Shown here piece by piece: positions 44,307 through 54,394 of a stretch of DNA of 64,000 nucleotides; the stretch's first letter is position 1; each line of letters starts with the position of its first letter. The notes beneath the pieces are model-generated. The model was not told the origin of the DNA and ran no database searches. It saw only the letters and a list, made by a program, of their open reading frames with translations. Position numbers and translations under genes: made by a program. This DNA is from Rhizobium esperanzae. Its GTDB lineage: Bacteria; Pseudomonadota; Alphaproteobacteria; Rhizobiales; Rhizobiaceae. Location: positions 124,001 to 188,000 of the forward strand of contig NZ_MXPU01000003.1 in NCBI RefSeq assembly GCF_002204185.1, read 5' to 3'.

Positions 44307-45209
44307 ATGAGCCGTCAGGACATCAACCGCTCGGGCGAAATGGAAGTCTTCGTCAGCGTCGTCGAGCGCGGCGGTTTTTCCGCAGCCGCCACGGCGCGAC
44401 GCATGACGCCGTCGGCCGTCAGCAAGCTCGTCGCCCGGCTGGAGACGCGCCTCGGCGCCCGCCTCGTCAACCGCTCGACCCGTAAGCTGCAGCTGACGCC
44501 GGAGGGCTGCGCCTTCTATGAGCGCAGCATCGCCATTCTTGCCGATATCGCCGAGGCCGAACGCCAGGCTTCCTCGGGCGAACAGGCCTCGGGCCGCATC
44601 CGCATCAACACCAGCGGCTCCTTCGGCAATCACGTGCTGGCGCCCCTCGTGCCCGCCTTCATGGCGGTTCATCCCGGCGTGACGCTCGATATCACCCACA
44701 CCGACAGGATCGTCGATCTGATGGAAGAGCGCGCCGACGTGGCGATCCGCACCGGCCCCCTGAAGAACTCCAGCCTGATCGCCCGCAAGCTCGGCGCCAC
44801 CGGCAAGCTCATCGTCGCCTCGCCCGATTATCTCAGGCATCATGGCGAACCGCGCAGCGTCGCCGACCTGAGCCGCCATTGCCGCATCGGCTTTTCCTAC
44901 GCCCGCGCCGTGGAGGGCTGGCCACTCAGCGAGAACGGCGAGACCGTGTCGGTGCCGATCACGCCAGGCTTGCAGGTTGGAGACGGCGAAGCCATGCGCC
45001 ATCTCGCGCTCTCCGGCGCCGGTCTTGCGCGCCTGCCCGCCTTCACCGTCGGCGCCGATATCGAAGCCGGCCGGCTGGTGCCGGTGCTGGAAGCGGCCAA
45101 TCCCGGAGATATCGAGCAATTCTATGCCGTCTACATGGGCCAGGGCGGACCGCTGCCGGCGCGCGTGCGCGCCCTGCTCGATTTCCTCGTCGGGCATGTT
45201 CGACTCTGA
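44307..45209 (+). CDS. LysR family transcriptional regulator
   Basis: A 300-residue LTTR. The HTH is EMEVFVSVVERGGFSAAATA with TPSAVSKLVARLETRLG, and the effector domain starts near residue 90 (GRIRINTSGSFGNHVLAPLV). It belongs to the CrgA/DmlR-like branch that often sits beside the oxidoreductase it regulates. Divergent from the aldo/keto reductase gene. Confidence 0.9.
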   Translation: MSRQDINRSGEMEVFVSVVERGGFSAAATARRMTPSAVSKLVARLETRLGARLVNRSTRKLQLTPEGCAFYERSIAILADIAEAERQASSGEQASGRIRINTSGSFGNHVLAPLVPAFMAVHPGVTLDITHTDRIVDLMEERADVAIRTGPLKNSSLIARKLGATGKLIVASPDYLRHHGEPRSVADLSRHCRIGFSYARAVEGWPLSENGETVSVPITPGLQVGDGEAMRHLALSGAGLARLPAFTVGADIEAGRLVPVLEAANPGDIEQFYAVYMGQGGPLPARVRALLDFLVGHVRL

Positions 45210-45417
45210 TGAGATAACAAGGACTTGAGACGGCGGCTTGATTCAAATTCACACGCTGTATCGCCTAGAAGCCAGATTTCGCAATTGACCGCCCTCGCAG
45301 CCCCCGCCTATACCGAGGCAGCGCCGACCGGCCCTTGAGCCGGCCTCTCTTCATGCCGGACCTCCTCCCACCTTCACCCTCAGGACTTGGCGCCGGCCGG
45401 GAAACATATGGGGATTC

Positions 45418-46512
45418 ATGCCACTCAGCCACGCACGCCGCCTGCTGCGGGATGCCGGCCTGCCGAAATGGGCGCTGCTGCTCACGCTTTCCACGGCCTT
45501 CACCGTCTTTCTCGAACTCTTCGCCCTGCCCGCCTCGCTGCTGATCGGACCGATGGTTGCCGCCATCGCGCTGGCGCTGACCGTCGGCAAGGGAAAGCTT
45601 CGCGTGCCGCTTCTGCCGCTGCAGTTCGGTCAGGTCCTCGTCGGTCTGATGATGGCGCGCACCATCACCCCTGATATTCTCGGCGCGATGGCGAAGGACG
45701 CGCCGCTCTTCCTGCTGTTCGTCCTCTCGGTCATCGCCATCGCCACCGGCCTCGGCTGGCTCCTGACGCGCTGGCAGGTGCTACCGGGAACGACCGCCGT
45801 CTGGGGCTCGTCGCCGGGTGCGGCCTCCGCCATGGTCATCATGTCGGAAGCCTATGGCGCCGATGCCCGCCTCGTCGCCTTTATGCAATATCTGCGCGTC
45901 GTCTTCGTTGCCGTCGGCGCTTCGGTGATTTCGCGCCTGTGGGTGGCGGCCGACGGCGGCGAGCCGCCGCCGCTCGTCCTCTTCCCCGCAATCGACTGGC
46001 CGGCCCTTGCGGCGACGCTCGCCATTGCCGGCTTTTGCGCCCATGGCGTACGCCGCCTGCGCATCCAGGGCGGCATGATCATCGTTCCGCTCTTTCTCGG
46101 CGCCTTCCTGCAGGGCGTGGGCCTCCTGAAGATCGAGCTGCCGATGTGGCTGCTCGCCACCGCCTATGCGCTCGTCGGCTGGAGCATCGGCCTGCGTTTC
46201 ACCCGCGCGATCATCAGCCATGTGGCGCGCGCTCTGCCGCGGGTCGCCGCCTGTATCGTGCTGCTGATGGCGCTCTGCGGCTGCATGGCAGCGGCACTGC
46301 ACATCTTCGCCGGCATCGATCCGCTGACGGCCTATCTCGCCACCAGCCCCGGCGGCGCCGATTCCGTCGCCATCATCGCCGCCTCCAGCGATGTCGACGT
46401 GCCCTTCGTGATGGCGATGCAGACCGGCCGTTTCCTGGTCATCCTGCTGATCGGGCCGGCGCTTGCCCGCTTTATCGCGCGCCGCTCCGGCCTTGCGGAA
46501 AACCCCGCCTAA
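45418..46512 (+). CDS. AbrB family membrane protein (putative transporter)
   Basis: A 364-residue polytopic protein with about ten hydrophobic helices in two repeated halves; LLIGPMVAAIALAL and GSSPGAASAMVIMSEAYGAD in the first repeat mirror TSPGGADSVAIIAASSDVD in the second. The family is named after a putative ammonia monooxygenase/AbrB regulator, but it is an inner-membrane protein and not a DNA-binding AbrB. Function unknown; transport is likely. The last 41 bases overlap the convergent AraC gene. Confidence 0.8.
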   Translation: MPLSHARRLLRDAGLPKWALLLTLSTAFTVFLELFALPASLLIGPMVAAIALALTVGKGKLRVPLLPLQFGQVLVGLMMARTITPDILGAMAKDAPLFLLFVLSVIAIATGLGWLLTRWQVLPGTTAVWGSSPGAASAMVIMSEAYGADARLVAFMQYLRVVFVAVGASVISRLWVAADGGEPPPLVLFPAIDWPALAATLAIAGFCAHGVRRLRIQGGMIIVPLFLGAFLQGVGLLKIELPMWLLATAYALVGWSIGLRFTRAIISHVARALPRVAACIVLLMALCGCMAAALHIFAGIDPLTAYLATSPGGADSVAIIAASSDVDVPFVMAMQTGRFLVILLIGPALARFIARRSGLAENPA

Positions 46513-47359
46513 GAATTGTCCACTGGCCAGGTGTGATGCCATAGGCCTTCTTGAAATGGCGATTGAAATGCGCTTGGTCGGCAAAGCCGGTCGCAGCCGC
46601 CACATCGGCAAAACCCTCGCCGGCACCCATCAGCGCCCTCGCCTGCTGCAGGCGCCGCATCAGCAAGTAACGATGCGGGCTGGTGGCAAAGGCCGTGCGG
46701 AAATGCCGTGACAGCGTGAAGCGGTCGAGGCCGGTAATCTTCTCCAGTTCGCCCGAGCGCACGGGCCTGAGCGCATGCGCCTCCAGATAATCGCGTGCTG
46801 CCCGTACCTGCCGCCAGGCGACCGTGCCCAGTGGCCGGCGACGCAGCTGCGAATGCCGTGACAGGCCGCCGGCGACGCGGCTGACGAAATCGTCGACGAA
46901 AAGCTCGTCCAGCTCCCGATCGAGTGCGCCGAGCGCTCCCAGAAGCACCTTCGCCAGCGCACTATCGGCAATCACGGGCTGCTCGACGAAGGGAAGCCCG
47001 ATCTTCTCCGCCTCAAGGCATTCCATCAGCAGCGAAGGCTCCATGTAGAGCATGCGGTAATGCAGCCCGGCCTCGGTCGCCGCCCCGCCGTCATGCTCCT
47101 CGTCGGGATGCAGCACGATCACCTGCCCCGGCAGGCTGAAGCGCCGCTCGCCGCGATATCTGAAAGTCTGAACGCCGTGCAGCGTGACGCCAAGCGCATA
47201 GGTATCGTGCCGATGCGGCTCGAAGACGTTGCCGGAAAACTGCGCCTCGATACGCTCGATGCCGGGAAAGGCGGGCGCAGTCAGGATGCCGCTGCCCACC
47301 TGCGGCTCGCACAAACGTTCAAGACCCTCGAAGACCTGCGGCGTTAGATCCTGGCTCAA
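46472..47359 (-). CDS. AraC family transcriptional regulator
   Basis: A 295-residue regulator if started at TTG 47359; upstream in-frame starts (to 47491) run into the divergent gene. An N-terminal AraC-type cupin (GNVFEPHRHDTYALGVTLHG, then HPDEEHDG) is followed by two C-terminal HTH motifs (ELEKITGLDRFTLSRHFRTA, then DVAAATGFADQAHFNRHFKK). Divergent from the DUF2000 gene with only 33 bases between starts, so the promoters overlap. Its 3' end runs into the AbrB-like gene. Confidence 0.8.
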   Translation of the reverse strand: MSQDLTPQVFEGLERLCEPQVGSGILTAPAFPGIERIEAQFSGNVFEPHRHDTYALGVTLHGVQTFRYRGERRFSLPGQVIVLHPDEEHDGGAATEAGLHYRMLYMEPSLLMECLEAEKIGLPFVEQPVIADSALAKVLLGALGALDRELDELFVDDFVSRVAGGLSRHSQLRRRPLGTVAWRQVRAARDYLEAHALRPVRSGELEKITGLDRFTLSRHFRTAFATSPHRYLLMRRLQQARALMGAGEGFADVAAATGFADQAHFNRHFKKAYGITPGQWTILRRGFPQGRSGAR

Positions 47360-47392
47360 CGCGTTTCGATACCCCTGATGAGAGAGACTGGA

Positions 47393-47800
47393 ATGTTTGA
47401 TACCAAAATTGCGATCGTCCTGCGAAACAATCTTGCCGGCTGGCAGAAGCTGAACGTCACAGCCTTCCTGTCGACAGGCATCGTCGGACAATATCCTGAG
47501 ATCATCGGCGAGCCTTATAAGGACCGCGCCGGCAATCTCTACAATCCGCTATCGATCCAGCCGATCATCGTGCTTTCCGCCGACGAGGCGACGATATCGA
47601 CCATCCACCGCCGCGCGCTGGAACGTGAGGTAACCTCCTCCATATTCATCGAGGAGATGTTTGCCACCGGCCATGACGCCGCCAACCGCGCCGTCTTTGC
47701 CGAGTATGCCCCTGACGACGCCAATGTCGTCGGCATCGCGATCAGAGCCGACAAGAAGATCGTCGACAAGATCACCAAAGGCGCGACGATGCAGCATTGA
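47393..47800 (+). CDS. DUF2000 family protein
   Basis: A 135-residue cytosolic protein. MFDTKIAIVLRNNLAGWQKL and GQYPEIIGEPYKDRAGNLYN match DUF2000, whose fold resembles peptidyl-tRNA hydrolase 2. The start at 47393 was preferred; an ATG at 47378 would add five residues. Its divergent AraC neighbour is a likely regulator. No activity has been assigned from sequence. Confidence 0.75.
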   Translation: MFDTKIAIVLRNNLAGWQKLNVTAFLSTGIVGQYPEIIGEPYKDRAGNLYNPLSIQPIIVLSADEATISTIHRRALEREVTSSIFIEEMFATGHDAANRAVFAEYAPDDANVVGIAIRADKKIVDKITKGATMQH

Positions 47801-47867
47801 TGCGATCAGCAGAAACGAAAGAGGCCGAGCGCGAGCCTGGCCTTCTGTTGTCTGAAAGAGCGCCTGC

Positions 47868-48533
47868 TCACCCCTGCGTGATCGGCGCGATCTGGATTTC
47901 GACGCGGCGGTTCTGGGCACGTCCGGCTTCGCTCGCGTTGGAGGCAACGGGTTGGGACGGGCCGAAACCGACGGCGGAGACGCGGCGCTGGTCGATGCCT
48001 TGACCGCCGAGATAATCGGCAACCGACAGCGCGCGGCGCTGCGACAGGTCCTGGTTATGCTGCAGGCTGCCCGTCGAATCCGTATGGCCGTTGACGTCGA
48101 TCAGCGTGCGGTTGAACTTGCGCAGCACGATCGCCACCGAATTCAGCGTCGGATAGAAGCCGGGCTTGACCGCATCCTGGTCGACATCGAAGGTGATGTT
48201 CGAGGGCATGTTGAGGATGATGTTGTCGCCCTGACGGGTGACGGAGATGCCGGTGCCTTCGAGCTGGGCGCGAAGCTCGGCTTCCTGCTGGTCCATGTAG
48301 TTGCCGATCGCGCCGCCGGCCAGCGCGCCGATACCGGCGCCGATCAGCGCCGCATTGCGCTTGCCATGCCCGCCGCCGCCGACGGCCACGCCGACGAGAG
48401 CGCCACCGAGCGCGCCGAGCGCAGCACCGCCCGCCGTATTGGAAACCTTCTGCTCACCCGTATAGGGATCGGTCGTCGTGCAGGCGCTGAGATAGCTTGC
48501 TGCGACAGCCAGAAGTACGAATTTCTTGATCAT
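47868..48533 (-). CDS. OmpA-family outer-membrane lipoprotein
   Basis: A 221-residue lipoprotein. The signal peptide ends in a lipobox (LSAC, Cys18), followed by a Gly-rich glycine-zipper segment (about 33-78, GGAALGALGGALVGVAVGGG) and an OmpA C-terminal peptidoglycan-binding domain (about 105-215, NGHTDSTGS with the Asp, LSQRRALSVADYL with the Arg). This is the YiaD/Pal-like layout, which ties the outer membrane to the cell wall. Single gene. Confidence 0.9.
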   Translation of the reverse strand: MIKKFVLLAVAASYLSACTTTDPYTGEQKVSNTAGGAALGALGGALVGVAVGGGGHGKRNAALIGAGIGALAGGAIGNYMDQQEAELRAQLEGTGISVTRQGDNIILNMPSNITFDVDQDAVKPGFYPTLNSVAIVLRKFNRTLIDVNGHTDSTGSLQHNQDLSQRRALSVADYLGGQGIDQRRVSAVGFGPSQPVASNASEAGRAQNRRVEIQIAPITQG

Positions 48534-48767
48534 GGACAGGACGGTCTCCGTTCAAAACTGATGCGAGCAAATGGCAAGGATTACGGCAAGAAAATGAAGA
48601 TGTTCTCTTGATAGGCGAATTTCAGGCGCCGAAACAGCAGCCATGTTGCAGCAATGCGCTGATATCACCAGTTTTAAGGCAGGCTCGACCACGTGGACAG
48701 TGGCCGAGGCGCGCAGCTGCAGGGCGGAGCCTCGAAGATCGGCGGCGGATGGCTGGGTGGTCGCCCC

Positions 48768-49766
48768 TTAGAAATTCTGGAACAGCTGCCTGACCGTATC
48801 GTAAGTCGCATTGGCGATATTCAGCGATTGCAGGCCGAGCTGCTGCTGCGTCTGCAGCGCCCTGAGCCTGCTCGACTCCTCCTCCATGTCGGCATCGACG
48901 AGCCGGCCGATGCCAGCGGTGATGTTGTCGTGCAGCTGGGTGGCGAAGTCGTTCTGCAGCTCGATGCGTTTTTCCAGCGCGCCGAAGGCCGAGCCGACCG
49001 TCGTCAGCTGCGTCAGCGCCGCGTCGACGACGCTGATCATCTGGCCGATCTGCCCTTCCGTCGTGGTTGACGAAAGCGAAATGACGACCTGGCCGGCGGT
49101 GGTGCCATTTTTGCTGGTCATCAGCACGTAGTTCTGCGCGGTCCCGAGCTCGGTGGCGAAATAGGACGAGGTCAGCACGCCGTATTCGCCCGAGCCGGTG
49201 GCGCGGTCGTCAATCAGGTAGCGCGCATCCTTGGAGGTGGTGGCACCCACCGGCGTATTGTCGATATGGTAGCTCAGCATGCCTACAGAGACGGTACCGT
49301 CGGCATTGCGGATGAAGGACGCCGGGATCTGGCGCGGCTGCGTCGGGGTCGCATCGTTGGTGAGGATCACCCAGTTGTCGCTGTTGAAAGTCGCCGATTC
49401 CGAAACGCTGCGCAGTTGCTCCTGCAGCTGCTTGAGCTCTTCGTTGATCTTGTTCTTGTCGACCCCGTCCTCGGTGGCGGCGACAAGCTTGGCCTTGATC
49501 TCGGAGACGACGTCGATAACGTTCTGGACACCGGTATAGGCCGTGCCCATCGTCGCAGCCGCCATGCCGAGTGCATCCTGGACCGCCGAAACGGCCTTGT
49601 TGTCGGTGCGCGCGGTGGTGGCGATCGACCAATAGACGGCATTGTCGGCCGCTTTGGCGACACGCATGCCCGTCGTGATGTGGTTCTGCGTGACCGTCAT
49701 ATTGCGATTGATATCACGCAGCACATAGAGCGCCGCATCAACGGAGACGCGCTGATAAATACTCAC
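48768..49766 (-). CDS. Flagellin-domain protein (orphan flagellin)
   Basis: A 332-residue flagellin-like protein from the GTG at 49766 (TGGAG nine bases upstream). The N-terminal coiled-coil domain (LRDINRNMTVTQNHITTGMR, AADNAVYWSIATTARTDN) and C-terminal domain (RLVDADMEEESSRLRALQTQ, QQLGLQSLNIAN) are intact, flanking a variable centre. About 330 residues matches rhizobial filament proteins. No other flagellar or chemotaxis gene is in the window, so it is an extra flagellin copy outside any main motility cluster seen here. Confidence 0.85.
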   Translation of the reverse strand: MSIYQRVSVDAALYVLRDINRNMTVTQNHITTGMRVAKAADNAVYWSIATTARTDNKAVSAVQDALGMAAATMGTAYTGVQNVIDVVSEIKAKLVAATEDGVDKNKINEELKQLQEQLRSVSESATFNSDNWVILTNDATPTQPRQIPASFIRNADGTVSVGMLSYHIDNTPVGATTSKDARYLIDDRATGSGEYGVLTSSYFATELGTAQNYVLMTSKNGTTAGQVVISLSSTTTEGQIGQMISVVDAALTQLTTVGSAFGALEKRIELQNDFATQLHDNITAGIGRLVDADMEEESSRLRALQTQQQLGLQSLNIANATYDTVRQLFQNF

Positions 49767-50033
49767 GGAACTAGACTCCAAAAACACAACAGAACGCAAC
49801 TGAACAGGGATGAACCTTCCGCACAGACGCTCATGTCCGGGGTCGCTGGATCTCCAGCGCATTGCCTTCAAGAAACGAAGAAGGCCAGTCGGTTCCTGGC
49901 CAAGATCATTGCCGCTTATGCTTAAAAAACGGCTAATCTTCAGAGGGAATTTATCTTATCCGCAAGACTTCATACACCATAAGAAACGCAGCCGAATGGC
50001 AATCCGGCAGCGCGTTCAAGTCGGACGGAAGGC

Positions 50034-53000
50034 TTATTCGGCGGCCTGCAGCTGCTCCTCGTCGGGTGCCGCACGCGGCCTCGTCGCGACCGACATCTCC
50101 TCGTGCAGGCGCGCCTCTTCATGAGCATGCGGCTTGGCGAAGCGGGCAAGCAGGAGATAGGCGACCGGCGTGATGAACAGCGTCACCAGCGTCGCAAAAC
50201 CGAGGCCGCCGACGATCACCCAGCCGAGCGCCACGCGCGCTTCCGCACCCGCGCCATGGGCAAAGACCAACGGCACGCCGCCGAGAATGGTGGCGATCAT
50301 CGTCATCATCACCGGGCGAAGGCGCAGCGCGCAAGCCTTTTCGATCGAGGAGCGCACGTCCTCACCCCTGTCGCGCAGCTGATTGGCGAATTCGACGATC
50401 AAGATGCCGTTCTTAGCCATGACGCCGACGAGCAGCACCAGGCCGATCTGGCTGTAGATGTTCAGGCTGGAACCGGTGATGATTAAAGCGAAGACGGCGC
50501 AGGCAAGGCCGAGCGGCACCGTCGACATGATGATCACCGAGGAGAGCACGCTTTCGAACTGGGCGGCGAGCACGAGGAAGATGATGACCATGGCAAAGCC
50601 GAAGGTCAGCGCCATGCCGTTCGAATTCTCTTCCAACGTTGCGGCTTCCGCAAGCGGCAGCAAGCGTGCGCCCGGCGGCAAGATCGGCTCGGCGAGCGCG
50701 GTCACCTGTTTCACCGCATCGCCGAGTGACATGCCGTTCTTGAGGCCGGCGGTGATCGCGACGGAGGCGAGCTGCTGCTCGCGGTTCAGCTGCGGCGCGA
50801 CCGAACCCTCCTTCATCGAGGCGATGACTGACATCGGCACGATCTTGCCGTCGCCGGTTTTCAGGAACACGTTTTCAAGATCCGTGGGATCATCGATCGG
50901 CCGCGTCGTCGAAGTCAAAAGCACGGGATAGGATTCACCGTCGACGAAGACGTCGACCACCGAGCGCCCTTCGAGCAGCGACTGGATCGCCGTCGAAAGC
51001 CCCGTGATGTCGATGCCGAGATCGGAGGCGCGCTCGCGGTCGATCGCCACCGACACCTGCGCCTGGCTGGGCTCGCTGGTCAGCCGGGGCGTATCATATT
51101 GGCCGGTGGCATCGAGCGCCTGCACCAGCTTGGCGGCCGCCGCCGTCAGCGCCTCATGATCATTACCGACAAGCGCCATCTGCACGCCGCTGCCGGCGCC
51201 GCGGATGCGCAGGCTGTTGGAGGAGATGGCGTTGCCGCGCAGCGCCGGCACCTTCGCCGCCGCCTGGTTGATGTCGCCGACGATCTCGGCCTGCGTCCGA
51301 TGCCGCTCTCCCCAGGGGGCGAGCGTCAGCACCATGAAGCCGCTGTTCAAAGAACCGCCCTGCCCGGAGATCGAAAAGACGTTGCGGATGTCACCGCTGT
51401 CGACCAGCGGCTGCAGATATTCCTCGACGAGCTGCATCTTGTCGCGGGTATATTCGAGGCTCGATCCCTGCGGCGTCGTCAGCCGCATCATCACCATCGA
51501 CCGGTCCTCTTCCGGCGTCAGCTCGCTCTTGACCGTCGAGAAGGCGATGAGCGCGGCGCCAGCAAACAACACCGAGAAGAGGATGACGACGAAGGGCGCG
51601 TTGAGGCAGCCGTGCAGCGCCCATTTATAGAGGCTGGCGAAAGCCCCGCCGACGCGGCCGAGCGCGCCGTGATCCTCGATCATCGGCTTCGTCAGCATGC
51701 GCGAAGCGAGCATCGGGCACAATGTCAGTGCCACGATCGACGACAGCCCGACCGAAAAGGCGAGCACGAAGCCGAATTCCCGGAAGAGACCGCCGACCTG
51801 CCCCGGCAGGAAGGAGAGCGGGATGAAGACGGCCGCCAGCGTCGCCGTCGTGGCGATGACGGCGAAGAACACCTCGCGTGTGCCGAGCACAGCGGCCGCG
51901 CGCGGCCCCATGCCCTCGGCACGCCGGCGCACGATGTTTTCGAGCACCACGATCGCGTCGTCGACGACGAGGCCAGTGGCCAGCACGATGGCGAGCAGTG
52001 TCAGGATGTTGATCGAGAAGCCGACCATATAGATCGCAGCAAGCGTCCCGATTAGCGCCACCGGCATGCTGACGGCCGGGATCAGTGTCGCCCGCCAGTC
52101 GCGCAGGAAGAGATAGATGACGGCGGTGACGATAACGGCGGCGAGCATCAGCGCCAGCACCACCTCATGGATCGCGCCCTGAATGAAGACAGCATCGTCG
52201 CTGGTGATGGCGATCGTCGTTCCCTCGGGCAGCGTCTTCGACAGCTGCTCGACGGCGGCCTTGATGCCGGTCGAGATGTTGAGCGTGTTCGACTGCGCCT
52301 GGCGGATGATGCCGAGGCCAATGCCGGGCTTGCCGTTCGAGCGCAGCGCCGTATCGCCGTCGCGGGGTCCGAGCGTCACGGTCGCGACGTCGCCCAACCG
52401 GACGCGGTCCTGCAACATCACATTGGAGAAATCCGCCGGCGTCTGCAGGTTGGCGGTGGCGCGCACGACGATATCCTGCGTCGTGCTCTTCAGCGAACCG
52501 GCCGGAACGTCGAGCGCGGCATTGTCGAGCGCCTTGGTCAAGTCGCCGATGGTGAGCCCGCGGCTGGCGAGCGCCCCCTGATCGACATCGACGCGGAAGA
52601 CCTTTTCCTGGTCGCCATATTCCTCGACATCGGCCACGCCGTCGACGGAGGCGAGGCGATCGATCACCTCGTTTTCGACGAGCTGCGTCAGGTCGTCCAT
52701 GTTGAGGTTGGTGGAGGTGACGGCGAGGCGCATGATCGCCGAGGAATCCGAATCCGCCTTGACGATCTGCGGCGCATCCGCCTCGTCGGGCAGGTTCTGG
52801 GCGATGCGGCCGATCGCATCGCGCACGTCATTGGCGGCGACCGCGAGATCGATCGCATCGGAGAATTCGAGCGTCACCCGGCTCTGGGCGAAGGAAGAGG
52901 TCGAGGAGATCGACTTCAGGCCGCTGACGCGGGCGACCGCGCCTTCGATCACCTTGGTCAGTTCCTGGTCGATCGTCTGCGGTGAAGCTCCGTCGAAAGT

Positions 53001-53189
53001 GGTGCGCACGGTGACGACGGGACGGTCGACATCAGGCAGCTCCCGCACTTCGACGCCGACATAGGCCGCAAGACCGGCGACGACCATCAGCGTGTTGAAC
53101 ACCAGCGCCAGGATCGGCCGGCGAACGAAAAGCGCGGTGAAGCTCTGCTTGCCCGACGCTCGGTCCTGAGGCAATTCGGTCACGCTCAT
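50034..53189 (-). CDS. RND efflux pump inner-membrane permease (HAE-1/AcrB-like)
   Basis: A 1051-residue transporter with the twelve-helix RND layout: one N-terminal helix, two large periplasmic loops (about 60-330 and 560-860), and helix clusters containing FSINILTLLAIVLATGLVVDDAIVVLEN, split here at the essential Asp-Asp of helix 4, and QIGLVLLVGVMAKNGILIVE. The proton-relay Asp pair and Lys-type residues are expected. It works with the fusion protein encoded upstream (4-bp overlap) and an outer-membrane TolC partner, not encoded here. Confidence 0.9.
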   Translation of the reverse strand: MSVTELPQDRASGKQSFTALFVRRPILALVFNTLMVVAGLAAYVGVEVRELPDVDRPVVTVRTTFDGASPQTIDQELTKVIEGAVARVSGLKSISSTSSFAQSRVTLEFSDAIDLAVAANDVRDAIGRIAQNLPDEADAPQIVKADSDSSAIMRLAVTSTNLNMDDLTQLVENEVIDRLASVDGVADVEEYGDQEKVFRVDVDQGALASRGLTIGDLTKALDNAALDVPAGSLKSTTQDIVVRATANLQTPADFSNVMLQDRVRLGDVATVTLGPRDGDTALRSNGKPGIGLGIIRQAQSNTLNISTGIKAAVEQLSKTLPEGTTIAITSDDAVFIQGAIHEVVLALMLAAVIVTAVIYLFLRDWRATLIPAVSMPVALIGTLAAIYMVGFSINILTLLAIVLATGLVVDDAIVVLENIVRRRAEGMGPRAAAVLGTREVFFAVIATTATLAAVFIPLSFLPGQVGGLFREFGFVLAFSVGLSSIVALTLCPMLASRMLTKPMIEDHGALGRVGGAFASLYKWALHGCLNAPFVVILFSVLFAGAALIAFSTVKSELTPEEDRSMVMMRLTTPQGSSLEYTRDKMQLVEEYLQPLVDSGDIRNVFSISGQGGSLNSGFMVLTLAPWGERHRTQAEIVGDINQAAAKVPALRGNAISSNSLRIRGAGSGVQMALVGNDHEALTAAAAKLVQALDATGQYDTPRLTSEPSQAQVSVAIDRERASDLGIDITGLSTAIQSLLEGRSVVDVFVDGESYPVLLTSTTRPIDDPTDLENVFLKTGDGKIVPMSVIASMKEGSVAPQLNREQQLASVAITAGLKNGMSLGDAVKQVTALAEPILPPGARLLPLAEAATLEENSNGMALTFGFAMVIIFLVLAAQFESVLSSVIIMSTVPLGLACAVFALIITGSSLNIYSQIGLVLLVGVMAKNGILIVEFANQLRDRGEDVRSSIEKACALRLRPVMMTMIATILGGVPLVFAHGAGAEARVALGWVIVGGLGFATLVTLFITPVAYLLLARFAKPHAHEEARLHEEMSVATRPRAAPDEEQLQAAE

Positions 53190-54394
53190 TGGGTCGCGAC
53201 CTCCCCGTTCGCGGCGACATCGGCGGAAACACGCACTGCCCCGCCCTCACGCACGCGCTGCAGGCCCTGCGTCACGATCTTGTCGCCGTCCTTGAGATCG
53301 GCCCTGACGAGAACAAAATCTGGATTGCGCTGCACGATGCTCACCCGCACCTTGTGCGACTTGTCGTCGGTCACCTGCCACACGAAGGCCCCTTGTGAAT
53401 CCCACTGCACGGACTGCGGATCGACCGCCGGATATTTGTCGCCGGGGAATTTCATGCTGACGCTGAAGGACATGCCGGCGCGCAGCTCGTCGGTAGAGTT
53501 GTCGATGCGGGCGCGCAGGCGCAGCGTGCGGCTTGCCGCATCGATGCGGTTGTCGACCGCCTCGATCACGCCGGAAAACACCTGCCCCGGCTTTGCCACC
53601 GACATCGCCTCTACCGGCTGGCCGACCTCGACCGTATTCGAGAAACGCTCCGGCACCCAGAAATCGACGAGGATTTCCGAACGGTCGTCCAGCGTGACGA
53701 TCGGCGTTGATGTCGTGACATTATCGCCGATATTGACCGGCACGATGCCGACGATGCCGTCGATCGGGGCCGTGATGTTGCGCCTGGCGAGATTGAGCTC
53801 GGCGGCCTGCAGCTGCAGCCGCGCGCCCTGCTCGGCGATCTCGGAATCGAAGACGTCCATGCGCGACACGCTGGACTTGATGTTGTGGTAGAGATTGGAC
53901 TTCTCGACCGCGGCTTTCACCGCCACATCCGCCTGGCCGCGGGCGATCACCTGCTCTTCGCTATCGAGCTTGGCGAGCACCTGCCCGGCCTTCACCCTAT
54001 CGCCCGACTTGATGAGGATTTCGCGGATCGTTCCCGTGGCCTGCGGCGTCACCGCGACGGAACGGATCGCATCGCCTGTACCGATGGCATTCAGCCGGTC
54101 GTTGACGACGCCTTGAACGACGGCCTGCGTCGCGACGAGAATGGCGCTGTTGCGCCCGCCGCCGCTGCGGCGGTTCTGTCCCTGTCCCTGCCCTTGGCCC
54201 CGTTGCCCTTGCGCCCCGACGGAAGCACCGGCATCGGCGGTTTCAGGAGCTTTAGGCACGATCATGGAAACGAGGCTATCCGGAATGCCTGCATCGCGCA
54301 TCTTATCGCCGGCGCCGGGCGCAAAGAAAACCCACGCGGCAAAACCGGCAATGATGACGATGAGCGAAAGTATAAACTGCTTCCAAAAGGCCAT
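53186..54394 (-). CDS. RND efflux membrane-fusion protein
   Basis: A 402-residue periplasmic adaptor. N-terminal membrane anchor (about 7-27), a Gln/Gly/Arg-rich linker, a lipoyl-like domain (IREILIKSGDRVKAGQVLAK), an alpha-helical hairpin, and a beta-barrel (GIVGIVPVNIGDNVTTSTPI, STPIVTLDDRSEILVDFW). The C-terminal end VTQGLQRVREGGAVRV is typical. It links the permease to an outer-membrane channel. First gene of the pair, overlapping the permease by four bases. No adjacent regulator gene. Confidence 0.9.
   Translation of the reverse strand: MAFWKQFILSLIVIIAGFAAWVFFAPGAGDKMRDAGIPDSLVSMIVPKAPETADAGASVGAQGQRGQGQGQGQNRRSGGGRNSAILVATQAVVQGVVNDRLNAIGTGDAIRSVAVTPQATGTIREILIKSGDRVKAGQVLAKLDSEEQVIARGQADVAVKAAVEKSNLYHNIKSSVSRMDVFDSEIAEQGARLQLQAAELNLARRNITAPIDGIVGIVPVNIGDNVTTSTPIVTLDDRSEILVDFWVPERFSNTVEVGQPVEAMSVAKPGQVFSGVIEAVDNRIDAASRTLRLRARIDNSTDELRAGMSFSVSMKFPGDKYPAVDPQSVQWDSQGAFVWQVTDDKSHKVRVSIVQRNPDFVLVRADLKDGDKIVTQGLQRVREGGAVRVSADVAANGEVATQ

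Noticed and set aside
45328..45343. CCGGC/GCCGG hairpin as a terminator after the LysR gene
   Set aside because: Only a 5-bp stem, no T-run, more than 100 bases past the stop.
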